Origin: Candidatus Synoicihabitans palmerolidicus
Lineage (GTDB): Bacteria; Verrucomicrobiota; Verrucomicrobiia; Opitutales; Opitutaceae
Reading direction: 5' to 3'
DNA length: 64,000 nucleotides
Assembly (NCBI GenBank): GCA_020809425.1
Contig: JAGGDC010000002.1
Span: 386,334 to 450,333, forward strand
A model generated the notes under the pieces. That model made no database searches, was not told where the DNA came from, and was given only the letters and a program-made list of their open reading frames with translations. The position numbers and the translations under genes are program-made. Numbering within the stretch: position 1 is the stretch's first letter; every line of letters begins with the position of its first letter. Shown here piece by piece: positions 47,463-56,473 of this stretch.

Positions 47463-48791
47463 TTCTACTTAGTTAGATGGAGGTAGGCCGACGGCAATGC
47501 GTTTTCGCCGCTCGATGTCGCGTGCTCTGAGCCGGTGCCTGGCGGTGATATTGGTGAGGATTGCCGCCTCATCGAGGCGCTTGCGAGGCAGATAGTAGTC
47601 GAGCAGTTCGGTGATGTCGCGCACGCTCAGCAGCGGGACCTGGGGATGCACTTGGGTGCATAATTTTGGGGAAAATAGCAGGGCCATGGCAACCAAGGCC
47701 ATGTGATGATGCCAGCCGGGCCAGACCCGCACCTACCTGATACTGTGCCATGCCCAACTGGCTCTTCGCTTCGTGGAAGGCATGTTCGATCCAGAAGCGC
47801 TGGGCCTGTGCCCAGGCATAGTGGGCCCACGACCGGCCGGCCGGCCGGTTGCTCAGGCTGTATTTGAAGCTGTTATCTGCATCGCGTCGGATGAATCAGT
47901 AAACGCTCTCGTGGCTCCTGTGTGCCTGGCTCCCAGGTCCATACGGTGCTCACCCAGATCCATGAGTCCACACTCCCCCTTGGTGCCTGAGCGGTATTTG
48001 ACCCGTTGGTGTGCCGACTCGAAGTGCTCCTGGGCCAATGCTTCCACGCTGCGATACTGTGCGGTGTTGGCCTCGCTGAGCCGCTAGTTCTTCGCGGGTC
48101 GTCCCCGGCCCGCGCGCGGTTTCTCCAGGGTAGTTGTTGCGTCCATACCTCTTGGTCGTCCTGGCCACATCGCCCACAAAGCGCTCCCCCAGGTCTTCGA
48201 CCGCGTTGAGCAACTCGCGCTTGCTGCCATACAGGCAGTCGAAGCCGACCCAACCAAATCTCAGGCCCTGCTTGCGCGCGTGCACGATCATCTCCCAGGC
48301 CTGCTCGTGTTTTGGTTTTATGCACGCGGCATTGCTCCGGCACCTTGGCCTTGTCCAGTCTCGCCAAGTCCTGCGTCCACGCCTCCGGCAGATACAGACG
48401 AAAATCAGTCAGGCACACCCGCGTATCGCGCCCCAGGCAGGCGTAGACTCCGACTTGGCAGTTTTCAACCTTGCCCGCCCGGACCATTGGCGCTGCACTT
48501 CCACCGACGCGTGGCCCTTTTTCAAAAAACTGCTCTCGTCGATATACAGACCGGCAAGTTTTTCATCGCCGAACAATGTGTTGGCGTCGCAGGCTACTTG
48601 GTCCATCAACGAGTGGTGATCCCAGAACGATGAACTGATGAACCGCTCAAGACCTTGATAATCACTGCCTTTCACATCCTACCCGATTACCTCAATGTTT
48701 TTTCGCCGCTGCGTGCCCAGCAGCGCCACTGAGGTAGTGGCGCGCGTGCCCCACGCTGTTCATCCCCCAGCCGATATTTAACTAAGTAGAA
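47463..48791 (-). mobile_element. IS701-family insertion sequence, copy A (5'-deleted, frameshifted)
   Basis: Ends TTCTACTTAGTTA / TAACTAAGTAGAA; flanked by CTAG on both sides (47459-47462, 48792-48795), the 4-bp duplication typical of IS701. Transposase pieces on the (-) strand: DYQGLERFISSSFWDHHSLM, LAGLYIDESSFLKKGHASVE (first catalytic Asp), GWVGFDCLYGSKRELLNAVE, LPRKRLDEAAILTNITAR. Several frameshifts. Compared with copy B ~160 bp between the terminal repeat and IGWGMNS-coding DNA are missing, removing the transposase start. Confidence 0.85.
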
Positions 48792-49040
48792 CTAGTCAGC
48801 AACTCTCGAACTCCCTGCCCATCAATCGGCCGCACACTCCATTCCCCGCCCCGCAGTCAGACGGCGAAACCGCGCGCCAGACCCATCAAACGAGGGCTTC
48901 GCCCCATAATCCAACCGCCGAAAAACCCCATTTCAAACCCCGGAAACAAACGCCAACGCACTCAGTTCCCGCTGCTGTTTTCAAATTTCCCATTGACAGC
49001 CCGCCCCCTCGCCTGAAACACTCGCTTTAGGTTCTACTGA

Positions 49041-49160
49041 GGGGTAATTCTGTGATGTATGTCGTCTGAGGCGCGAGACTGCTTCTCGGCACATTCGCGA
49101 TCCCTTTTCATGTGAACCTGATTCGGTTAATACCGGCGTAGGAAAAGGAATCATTACCCC
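49041..49160 (+). promoter_or_regulatory. TPP riboswitch with a possible alternative pairing
   Basis: Contains the THI-box core TGAACCTGATTCGGTTAATA followed by CCGGCGTAGGAAA, and on the 5' side GGGGTAAT with GTCTGAGG (the GCTGAGA-type element). P2 would be GGGGT (49041-49045) with ATCCC (49100-49104). Downstream, ATTACCCC (49153-49160) is perfectly complementary to GGGGTAAT (49041-49048), so it can compete with P2. It controls the TonB receptor starting at 49219, which points to thiamine or a precursor as substrate. Confidence 0.88.
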
Positions 49161-49218
49161 AATATTTCTGTTTCGCGCCCAATGGCCGGGTCTCAAATCC
49201 ACACAAACTTGAGATAAC

Positions 49219-52200
49219 ATGAAACCCTTCCCATTAGCTGCCCTCGGTAGCCTCTCCGCGCTCATCGCCTCCGCAATGTTCGCCCAATCCCTGGCATCCG
49301 ATCCGGTCAAACTCGACCCGCTCGTCGTCACGACCGACCCGCTCGTCGTCACGACCGACCCGCTCGTCGTCACGACCGACCCGCTCGTCGTCACGACCGA
49401 CCCGCTCGTCGTCACGACCGACCCGCTCGTCGTCACGACCGACCCGCTCGTCGTCACGACCGACCCGGTTGACTGGTCCCCCGAACTCTCCCGCACCAGC
49501 ACGTCCGCCACGGTGCTTTCCACCGAACAACTGACCGCCAACGGCAACACCGACTTCGGCGATTTCGTCAACGTTACGCCCAATCTGGCGTGGTCCGGCA
49601 GCACTTCCCGGGCCCGCTACTTCCAAATCCGCGGCATCGGCAACAAGAAGGGCTCCCAATTCGAGGGCGACTCCTCCGTGCGCGTCCTCATCGACGATCT
49701 CGATGTCACCGGTCCCGCCGCCGCCGCCCTCTTCGATATACAACGGGGCGAGGTCCTGCGCGGTCCTCAATCCGGTGCCTTCGGCGCCAATGCCGTCGGC
49801 GGGGTCATCAAACTCGTGACCGCCGACCCCACTCCGTTCTGGACGGGTTTCGCCGAGGCCACGGTCGCCAATAAGAATCTGCTCTCCACCGGTTTCGCCG
49901 TCGGGGGTCCGCTCACCGGCATCGCCTCTTTCCGGGTCTCCGCCCAGCGCACCACCGCCAACGGTTGGCGCCAAAACGCCTCCCTTAATCGCAAGACCAC
50001 CTTGGCCACCCAGGCCGCGTCGGTCGCCCAGGCCGCGTCGGTCGCCCAGGCCGCGTCGGTCGCCCAGGCCGCGTCGGTCGCCCAGGCCGCGTCGGTCGCC
50101 CAGGCCGCGTCGGTCGCCCAGGCCGCGTCGGTCGCCCAGGCCACCGCCGCCATCAACACCGCCAGCGCCATCGCCAGCGTCATCGCCGCCAACACCAAGG
50201 CCACCGCCACCACCACCGCCGCCACCGCCACCGCCACCGCCGCCGCCGCCGCCAAGGTCGCCACCGAGGCCACCCTCGCCATCCGCCACATCAACAGCGT
50301 CCTCAACAGCGCCATCCAGATCAACGCCAAGGCCGAGGACACCAGGGCCGACAAGGCCAGCGAGGACGCCAAGGACGCCCAGGTCATCGTCATGGCCTCC
50401 ACCTTCGCCGTCGCCGAGGCCGTCGCCGTCGTCGACCGGGCCAAGGTCGACGCCGCCAGGCACCACCGCCTCGCCAGCCAAGCCGCCCGCCTCGCCAACC
50501 AAGCCGAAATCGCCAAGGAGACCGCCAAGGCCAAGGCCAAGGCCAACGCCACCAACACCAACAAGAACGCCGTCATCAACGCCACCGTCAAGGCCATCAA
50601 CGCCACTGGCACCGCCAGTGGCCACGCCAGCAACGCCGAGCACGCCGTCGTCGTCGTCGCCAACGTCACCGCCAACGCCGACGCCGTCAAACTCGCCCAC
50701 GTCGCCGCCAAGGCCGACTACCGAACCGCCATCCTCACCATCCGCGGCGCCGCCATGACCGCCGCCGCCGCCGCCGTCCAGGCCACCGCCAACATCGAGG
50801 CAATCAAGGCCGTCAAGGCCGTCAAGGCAGTCAAGGCAGTCAAGGCCGCCGCCACCGTCCAGGCCGCCATCGCCGCCAAGATCAGCCAGATCGCCTTCAC
50901 CCCCGAGATCGTCAACACCATCAAGGCCGCCAACATCACCCGGGCCACCCGAACCGTCGAGGCCGCCGAGGCCGTCGAGGCCGCCGAGGCCGCCGAGGCC
51001 GCCGAGGCCGCCGAGGCCGTCGAGGCCGCCGAGGCCGCCGAGGCCGCCGAGGCCGCCGAGGCCGCCGAGGCCGTCGAGGCCGCCGAGGCCGTCGAGGCCG
51101 CCGAGGCCGCCACCCTGGCCGCCAAGACCAAGGCCCTCGACGAGACCAACGTCTACCTGCGACTGCGCCTCAACCCCATCGCCGCGTGGCAATGGGACGC
51201 GGCCTTGCTCTACTCCGACCAGGATGCCAACTACAACAAACCCTCCCGCGAGAACACAACCAGCCACGACATCCAGGAATCCACCGCCAGCAGCCTCAAG
51301 GGGGTCTACACGGGCGAAGTCCTCACCTTTACCACCAAGACCGCCTTCACCTCCACCTCCTGGACCGATGCTGTCGATTACCGCTTCCTCAAACCCCTGC
51401 ATCGGCGCAAGCTATTCAATCAGGAGTTACGTATCAACTCTCCGGCCTCATCCCCCGCGCGCTGGACGGTCGGTGCCTACTACGAGTCGCTCGCCGATAG
51501 CTCCTCCCTCGCCGAAATATTCGCCGACTCGACCGCCATCTCGGCCACCGCCATCTCGAGAACCGTCACCAAGGCCGTATTCGGTCAGTGGGAACAATTC
51601 ATCGCCGACCGCACTCGTCTCACCGTTAGCCTGCGCGCCGAAGACTACGATCACTCGACCGATATCACGCGCATTCACACTCCGCCACTCTCCTACTCCG
51701 ACTCCGACATGCTCGTCGGCGGCGAGCTCGCCCTTGAGCATGCCCTGACCGAGCGCACGTTGATCCTCGCCTCCATCACCCGCTGCTACAAAGTCGGTGG
51801 CGTCAACATCTACGACTTCTTCGTCAGGCACGACGCAGACACTACCATCTACGATACCAAGATCATGTGGAACACCGAACTCGGCTTCTGCACCCGCTCC
51901 GCCGACGGACGCTTCTCCGGTGAAGTCCTTGCCTTCTACCTCGGCTCCTCCGCCGGCTATGGCGCCGAGGCCAGCGTCCGGGCCCAACTCTCCGATCGCT
52001 TCTCCACCTACGGCAGTCTCGGAGTCATGATATACGACCTCTACCAGACCGCCACCCCCGCCGCCGACGTCGTCAACGCCGCCACCTACGCCCCCGCCGC
52101 CAACTACTCCCTCGGTGCCCGCTACGACTTCGGCCACAATCTCTGGGCCAGCGCTGAGTTCAGTGGCCGGTCGTCTTACTTCATGTCGAGCAACCACGAC

Positions 52201-52413
52201 AAGACCCGCAGTCTCTCCAACGTCGTCAACACCAGCGTCGGCTACCGCCACGGAGCGTGGAGCGTGACCCTCTGGGCCCGCAACCTCCTCAACGAACGCA
52301 ACGATGGCCGCGTGTTCTACTTCGCCAAGGTCGGCTCCACCTGGAACATCGACCCCCGCAAGCCCTCCGCCGCCCCCCGCCAACTCGGCGCCACCGTGCG
52401 GTATTCGTTCTAA
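49219..52413 (+). CDS. TonB-dependent receptor, probably for thiamine, with amplified TonB box and Ala-rich insertion
   Basis: 1064 residues, open throughout. Signal peptide (LAALGSLSALIASAMFAQS), then the TonB-box-like heptad DPLVVTT seven times in a row (res ~33-81), plug domain (TSATVLSTEQLTANGNTDF, YFQIRGIGNKKGSQFEGD, DIQRGEVLRGPQSGAFGANA), first barrel strands to NGWRQNASLNRKTT, then ~374 residues of Ala-rich low complexity (res ~265-638), then the barrel resumes at ALDETNVYLRLRLNPIAAWQ and ends in RQLGATVRYSF with terminal Phe. Without repeats it would be ~650 residues. TPP-riboswitch control suggests thiamine uptake across the outer membrane. The rest of the barrel is shorter than usual near 51930. 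Confidence 0.9.
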   Translation: MKPFPLAALGSLSALIASAMFAQSLASDPVKLDPLVVTTDPLVVTTDPLVVTTDPLVVTTDPLVVTTDPLVVTTDPLVVTTDPVDWSPELSRTSTSATVLSTEQLTANGNTDFGDFVNVTPNLAWSGSTSRARYFQIRGIGNKKGSQFEGDSSVRVLIDDLDVTGPAAAALFDIQRGEVLRGPQSGAFGANAVGGVIKLVTADPTPFWTGFAEATVANKNLLSTGFAVGGPLTGIASFRVSAQRTTANGWRQNASLNRKTTLATQAASVAQAASVAQAASVAQAASVAQAASVAQAASVAQAASVAQATAAINTASAIASVIAANTKATATTTAATATATAAAAAKVATEATLAIRHINSVLNSAIQINAKAEDTRADKASEDAKDAQVIVMASTFAVAEAVAVVDRAKVDAARHHRLASQAARLANQAEIAKETAKAKAKANATNTNKNAVINATVKAINATGTASGHASNAEHAVVVVANVTANADAVKLAHVAAKADYRTAILTIRGAAMTAAAAAVQATANIEAIKAVKAVKAVKAVKAAATVQAAIAAKISQIAFTPEIVNTIKAANITRATRTVEAAEAVEAAEAAEAAEAAEAVEAAEAAEAAEAAEAAEAVEAAEAVEAAEAATLAAKTKALDETNVYLRLRLNPIAAWQWDAALLYSDQDANYNKPSRENTTSHDIQESTASSLKGVYTGEVLTFTTKTAFTSTSWTDAVDYRFLKPLHRRKLFNQELRINSPASSPARWTVGAYYESLADSSSLAEIFADSTAISATAISRTVTKAVFGQWEQFIADRTRLTVSLRAEDYDHSTDITRIHTPPLSYSDSDMLVGGELALEHALTERTLILASITRCYKVGGVNIYDFFVRHDADTTIYDTKIMWNTELGFCTRSADGRFSGEVLAFYLGSSAGYGAEASVRAQLSDRFSTYGSLGVMIYDLYQTATPAADVVNAATYAPAANYSLGARYDFGHNLWASAEFSGRSSYFMSSNHDKTRSLSNVVNTSVGYRHGAWSVTLWARNLLNERNDGRVFYFAKVGSTWNIDPRKPSAAPRQLGATVRYSF
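49315..49461 (+). repeat. Seven identical 21-bp tandem repeats encoding a TonB-box-like heptad
   Basis: Each unit encodes DPLVVTT; all seven are identical at the DNA level and stay in frame. The heptad closely resembles the TonB box of BtuB (DTLVVTA). The array starts where a single TonB box is expected. Confidence 0.95.
50011..50136 (+). repeat. Seven identical 18-bp tandem repeats (QAASVA)
   Basis: Unit CAGGCCGCGTCGGTCGCC, repeated perfectly seven times in frame, at the entrance of the alanine-rich insertion of the TonB receptor. Confidence 0.95.
50803..50847 (+). repeat. 9-bp repeat tract (KAV)
   Basis: Five near-identical units of (A/G)TC AAG GC(C/A), encoding IKAVKAVKAVKAVKA, within the Ala-rich insertion. 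Confidence 0.85.
50956..51111 (+). repeat. GAGGCC(G/C)-type microsatellite (EAA/EAV)
   Basis: About 156 bp of GAG-GCC-GCC and GAG-GCC-GTC triplet groups encoding (EAA/EAV)n, res ~580-631 of the TonB receptor. Nearly pure, so probably unstable in length. Confidence 0.9.
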
Positions 52414-52542
52414 AAGCCCCCTTCCCTCCGCAGGGGCGCACCCACCGTGCGCCCCTGCTTCGCCACCACCGCCTCACCGCCCCCTCAAATACAAACACAG
52501 ACCGGTTTGCCTTTTGTCCCCTATCGCGTGTCGTCAAAAACC

Positions 52543-53144
52543 ATGCAGGTTTTTGCACTCATCTCTTCCGAATGGCGCCGCCGCATGATCTTCATGGGAA
52601 TGATGCTATGGGGCTCTGCCCTGTGGTTCGCCTACGAAGGCTACATCGCCTGGCCCGCCGAAGCGGAACGCTACCAAACCCTCGTCGAACTCACCACCGA
52701 CCTCGTGCCGGAAGGCAAAAAGGCGACCGACAAAGTTCCCGGCGTGAAACGCGCGTGGGAAGCCTACGCCGCCCAAAACGACCTCAAGGCTTAAACTCTC
52801 CAAAAACCGCACCGCCGGTGACCTCGCCGGCCAACGCGGAATCTTCGGCGTGCTGCTGGTCATCGCCACGACCTTCACCCACCATCTGGGTGCTCCGGCA
52901 ACATCGCCGCAGTGTCCGGGCCGACGGCGACATCATCGCCGGAGCCAGCGGCGAAAAAGTTCCCCTCGATAAGATCATCGAAATGGACCGCCGTAAATGG
53001 GCGTCCAAAGGCGTCGCCTACTCCATCTACACCGATGACCAAGGCAAACGCCGCCGCCTCTGCCTCGACGACCACAAATTCCTCGGCTGCGAAGCCATCA
53101 TCCTCGAAGCCGAAACCCGCATCAAAGCCCGCTCCCCGAGCTAG
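52543..53144 (+). pseudogene. Two-helix membrane protein, frameshifted
   Basis: MQVFALISSEWRRRMIFMG starts a protein with a first helix (MMLWGSALWFAYEGYIAW) and a soluble loop to YAAQNDLKA. A shift near 52790 gives AGDLAGQRGIFGVLLVIATT (second helix) and, after a 4-bp-type insertion near 52885, SVRADGDIIAGASGEKVPLD, IEMDRRKWASKGVAYSIYTD and KFLGCEAIILEAETRI, which look like a conserved soluble domain. About 200 residues when joined. Family not recognised. Confidence 0.55.
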
Positions 53145-53288
53145 CCCCCCAGCGCCCGCACGTCAGCAATCTGATCCATCAACGGACCCCGTATGCAATG
53201 CGGGCTTCACCGACACCGCCGAGAAAGTACCGTAGCGCATTCTCGCGTGAGTGCTCCCGCACATCCTGTAATTTTCCTCCAGCTCCAG

Positions 53289-53322
53289 CTTCAGCAACCT
53301 TTACATCCGAAAGGGGCTGAAG
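53289..53322. other. Strong hairpin before the HsdM remnant
   Basis: CTTCAGC-AA-CCTTT pairs with AAAGG-G-GCTGAAG around ACATCCG: 12 bp with one small internal loop. No T-tract follows. It may be a transcript-end or island-boundary structure. Confidence 0.4.
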
Positions 53323-53376
53323 CCTAATCCCGCTCAGTTTCGCCCGGCGCTAGCCTCGCCGTGTTTATCCCTACCT

Positions 53377-53664
53377 ATGTCCCAGACATCCAACAACCTC
53401 GCCGCCTACAGCTGGTCCCTCGCCGATCTTCTCCGGGGTGATTTCAAACAAAGCCAATACGGCCGCATCATTCTGCCGTTCACGCTTCTCCGCCGACTCG
53501 AGTGCGTGCTCGCCGAGGTCTATAAACTCGCGCCGCAAAACCTGCCCGAGGAGGCCCTCGAAAAACTGCTCCTACGCGCCACCGGCGACCTCTCCTTTTT
53601 CCACACCTCGCGGATGGACCTCGCAACTCTCGGCGAGTCCGACAGACGGCCAGCAGCGCATTGA
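53377..53664 (+). pseudogene. hsdM: Type I restriction methylase HsdM, N-terminal remnant
   Basis: [20 protein letters not shown] followed by [17 protein letters not shown] is the HsdM_N signature. The frame ends after ~95 residues; no methyltransferase motifs (NPPF) follow. Marks the left side of a decayed defence island. Confidence 0.85.
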
Positions 53665-53699
53665 GGTCGTCTTCCGCGGAGTGAAACGCATCTAAGGCC

Positions 53700-54315
53700 A
53701 AGCCAAGGGCGACTCCAATTAGCTCGTGACATGAAACACCGAGAACACCGACACCAGTGCGCTGCCGCTCAGCCTGATCATCCCGGTGGGCGCCAAGTCG
53801 GTGTCAGCGATCGAGACCCAAGTCGGGCCGATTCTCGCGCGAGGTCCGGGTGATCGCTGGCTGGAGGTGGGGTTCAACGCCGCTCGCGCCGCAGGATGGT
53901 TCGCTGGCGTGGAAGGAAGAGCGCGCGTCGTAGTTCCACACTCCCCGGCAATGCTGGGTCGAGGTCGATTACTGCAACTACCGGCAGGCCTACCAGCGCT
54001 GCACCCCGAACCTCGTCCTCAAGGATTTTGTCATCGACCACATCCTGAACCGCCGCCTCGCCCGGGCATTGGGCTTTCGTTACATCCGCCTCCTCCACGT
54101 GAGCCGGGGCGTAAACTCCAGCAGTGGCCAGGGCTCGGAGTCCGATGTGATCAGCTACCAAACCCCCCGAGGGCCTAAACGCCGAGCGCTTCAAAGAATC
54201 GCCCCACCAGATCTTCTACGCCGCCCCCGATGACCTCCTAAAAATGCTCAACATCAAAGTCGGCGCCTTCCCCCTCAATACCCTCCGCGACCACCTCCAC
54301 CTGTTTTACGGCTGA
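53700..54315 (+). pseudogene. Remnant of an unrecognised protein of the defence island
   Basis: Pieces in different frames: TDTSALPLSLIIPVGAKS, VEVDYCNYRQAYQRCTPNLV, LKDFVIDHILNRRLARALGF, RYIRLLHVSRGVNSSSGQGS and finally LNAERFKESPHQIFYAAPDD with KMLNIKVGAFPLNTLRDHLH up to TGA 54313-54315. The order looks like one gene of ~190 residues with at least three frameshifts. No family recognised. Confidence 0.45.
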
Positions 54316-54447
54316 TGACTCCCGCTCGCGAAGTTCAATCCTTTGGGAGGACGAGTCTGGGGTAAACGGGTCCTTGATTTAGTCAGATAAATTGGGTTAA
54401 CTTCTGACGAAACAACTTCGCCGAAATGAAAAAACACGCTGATTCCA

Positions 54448-54840
54448 TTACAGCGCAAAGCCAACGGCCCGCTCTTCCCGACCGGAGCCCATGCGGCCAA
54501 TTTCCTCCGGCTCAATGACCAGGTGCCTGTGCGCCCGTGGCATTTCACGACCGGCGCCAGTCGCCGCAGCCGCTACGGGCCAAAGGGACAAGTCGTGCTC
54601 CAACACGTGTCGCCCCGTTTCGTCTCCACCAAGAACCGTCAAAGCGCCCTGGTCATCCTCGCGCTGCACTGCATTGGGAAGCGCTCGGTGGACGCAGATA
54701 TCATTGCCCGTCTCCGTCGCAATCTATCCGACGCGGATCGGGCCGCTTTGCCCGCCGACGCGGCGTGCGCGCCCGCTTGGATCGCCGAGATCTTTCCCCA
54801 ATTGGCGGCACCTCCCCCGTCGGCCCCCTCCCATGGATAA
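54448..54840 (+). pseudogene. AbiEi/DUF6088-type antitoxin, 5'-truncated
   Basis: LQRKANGPLFPTGAHAANFL, VPVRPWHFTTGASRRSRYGP, VLQHVSPRFVSTKNRQSALV and DADIIARLRRNLSDADRAAL follow the C-terminal part of AbiEi-like (DUF6088) antitoxins. The N-terminal winged-helix region and start codon are missing. Its TAA overlaps the ATG of the toxin gene (54833), as expected for the AbiE operon. Confidence 0.7.
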
Positions 54841-55860
54841 GTTTCTCGCGTTGTCTGCCGACCGCCGCCGGGACGCCTGCATAGAGATGTATCAGGCGAT
54901 GCAGCTCGATGCGGCCAGCGTAGAGAAGGATTTCTGGGTCTGCTGGACTTTGCGCGAGCTGTTCACGCTTCCGGAAATCGGCGAGTACCTGACGTTCAAG
55001 GGCGGCACCTCGTTATCAAAAGCATGGGGACTCATTGCCCGTTTGTCGGAGGATATTGACCTGGTCGTGGACAAAGCCGCGCTCGGTTTCGCCGGCGACC
55101 GCGCACCTGATCAGGCGCCCAGCAATAAAAAACGCCGGGCCCGGCTCGAAGCACTCATGGTGGCTGCTCGTGACTGGGTGCAACAGCGCCTGCAACCCGC
55201 GCTCGACGCTCGGCTCGAGTTGGCCGGTGGGCCCCACCGGCTGGCGCCTTGAGGTCGACCCCAACATGGCCGACGGGCAGTGCCTGCTGTTCCACTACCC
55301 TTCCGTGTTTCCCGGTGGCTACGTGGCTCCGGTGGTTAAAATCGAGTTGGGCGCGCGTTCCGACGATGGGCCCCCCGAAACCAAGAGCATTCGCCCCTAC
55401 GTCTTTGGAACACTTCCCCTTGATCGACGCGGATGCCGCGTGCACGGTGCAGGTGCTCGCCGCGGAGCGCACGTTTTGGGAGAAAGCCTGTCTGTTGCAC
55501 GAGGAGACATTTCGCCCGGCCGACAAACAACGAAAACATCGCATGGCTCGCCACTACTACGACCTGTGGTGTTTGCTGCGCGCTGGCGTCGGCGAACGTG
55601 CGTTGGCCGACACGGCCTTGTTCCAACGCGTGACAGAACACCGGGAGATCTTCTTTCTGTATTCGTGGGTCGACTACACCACCCACCAGCCCGGCACCTT
55701 CCGCCTCGAACCACCGGCGACGCATCTCGCCAACTGGCGCAACGATTATGCGGACATGCTCGGTCCGATGTTTTACGGCGACGTCACGACGTTTGACGAC
55801 ATGATCGCCGCCGCCACCGATTTCGCCCTCCGTTTTAACGCCACCGCGCCGAAGGTCTGA
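54833..55860 (+). pseudogene. AbiEii-type nucleotidyltransferase toxin, frameshifted
   Basis: MDKFLALSADRRRDACIEM, then VEKDFWVCWTLRELF and the NTase core TFKGGTSLSKAWGLIARLSE followed by DIDLVV (GGTSLSK and DxD metal site). Shifts near 55230 and 55405 lead to TGWRLEVDPNMADGQCLLFH, LAAERTFWEKACLLHEETFR and HYYDLWCLL. ~340 residues when joined, normal. AbiEii toxins transfer nucleotides to tRNA or other RNA and abort phage infection. Both toxin and antitoxin are dead here. Confidence 0.85.
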
Positions 55861-55883
55861 CTCGCTCCCCATCCAACCACCCC

Positions 55884-56018
55884 ATGACCGACCCCACCAA
55901 AGCATTGGCCTTTCAAAATGATGTGATCGCCGAGATGATCGCCGGCGGCTGGAAGCGCGGTCACGCCGGGCCTATCAAACCCAACTCCGGGCATAATCAT
56001 CAAGCACGCTGGGCGTAG
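55884..56018 (+). pseudogene. hsdR: HsdR N-terminal remnant
   Basis: MTDPTKALAFQNDVIAEMIA then GGWKRG matches the start of type I restriction HsdR subunits; it ends at TAG 56016-56018 after 44 codons. A second similar start is at 57146. Confidence 0.6.
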
Positions 56019-56107
56019 CAGCGCGAACTCCGGGCACGATGACAAACGGTGCTTAAGGCATCAAAGGCCAATCTTGCCATTTTAGCCAAAACAGGAACAT
56101 TCAGGCC

Positions 56108-56473
56108 ATGCCCAACGCCACTCCCGCTCCGCACGCCTTTGGTTTCGCCTCGGTCGCCGACTTGTCTGAGGTCACCGCCAGCGTCCTCAAAAACAAGTTC
56201 AGCGAGGTCTCCCGGCTCGCTTCCATCGCCCCGCTCGCAGTCTCCCGCCACAACCGCCGCGAGTTCGTCATCCTCACCGCCAAGCAATACGAGGAGCTTC
56301 AGCAAAGCCGTCGCGCGCCACTCGAAAGCCTCACCGCGGAGTTCGATCAGATGGTGGCCAAGATGAACACCTCCGCCGACCGGGCCGCTCGCCAGAGCTT
56401 CTTCAACGCCTCTGCCGTCAAGCCTAGCCCCGCCCTGGTTCAGTTGAAAAAAGCCCGAGCGCATGCCCGCTAA
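56108..56473 (+). CDS. Phd/YefM-like antitoxin
   Basis: 121 residues. The core VTASVLKNKFSEVSRLASIA ... LAVSRHNRREFVILTAKQYEEL follows the Phd/YefM fold (N-terminal DNA-binding and dimer part); the C-terminal ~55 residues are charged and would wrap the toxin. It overlaps the zeta-like toxin by 11 bp, which fits an autoregulated TA operon. Intact. Confidence 0.8.
   Translation: MPNATPAPHAFGFASVADLSEVTASVLKNKFSEVSRLASIAPLAVSRHNRREFVILTAKQYEELQQSRRAPLESLTAEFDQMVAKMNTSADRAARQSFFNASAVKPSPALVQLKKARAHAR

Noticed and set aside
49315-49461. Sequencing-adapter or assembly stutter as source of the 21-bp repeats
   Set aside because: Cannot be excluded without reads, but the unit is native (matches the TonB box position) and the frame is preserved; kept as a finding instead.
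50011-50136. CRISPR-like repeat array
   Set aside because: The 18-bp units are directly adjacent without spacers and lie in a coding frame.
49234-51402. 722-codon Gly/Val-rich open frame antisense to the TonB receptor
   Set aside because: It is produced by the GCC/GTC codon periodicity of the repeats on the other strand; composition is low-complexity and it has no family features.
51448-52383. 311-codon open frame antisense to the receptor barrel
   Set aside because: Same composition artefact; no start context or motifs.
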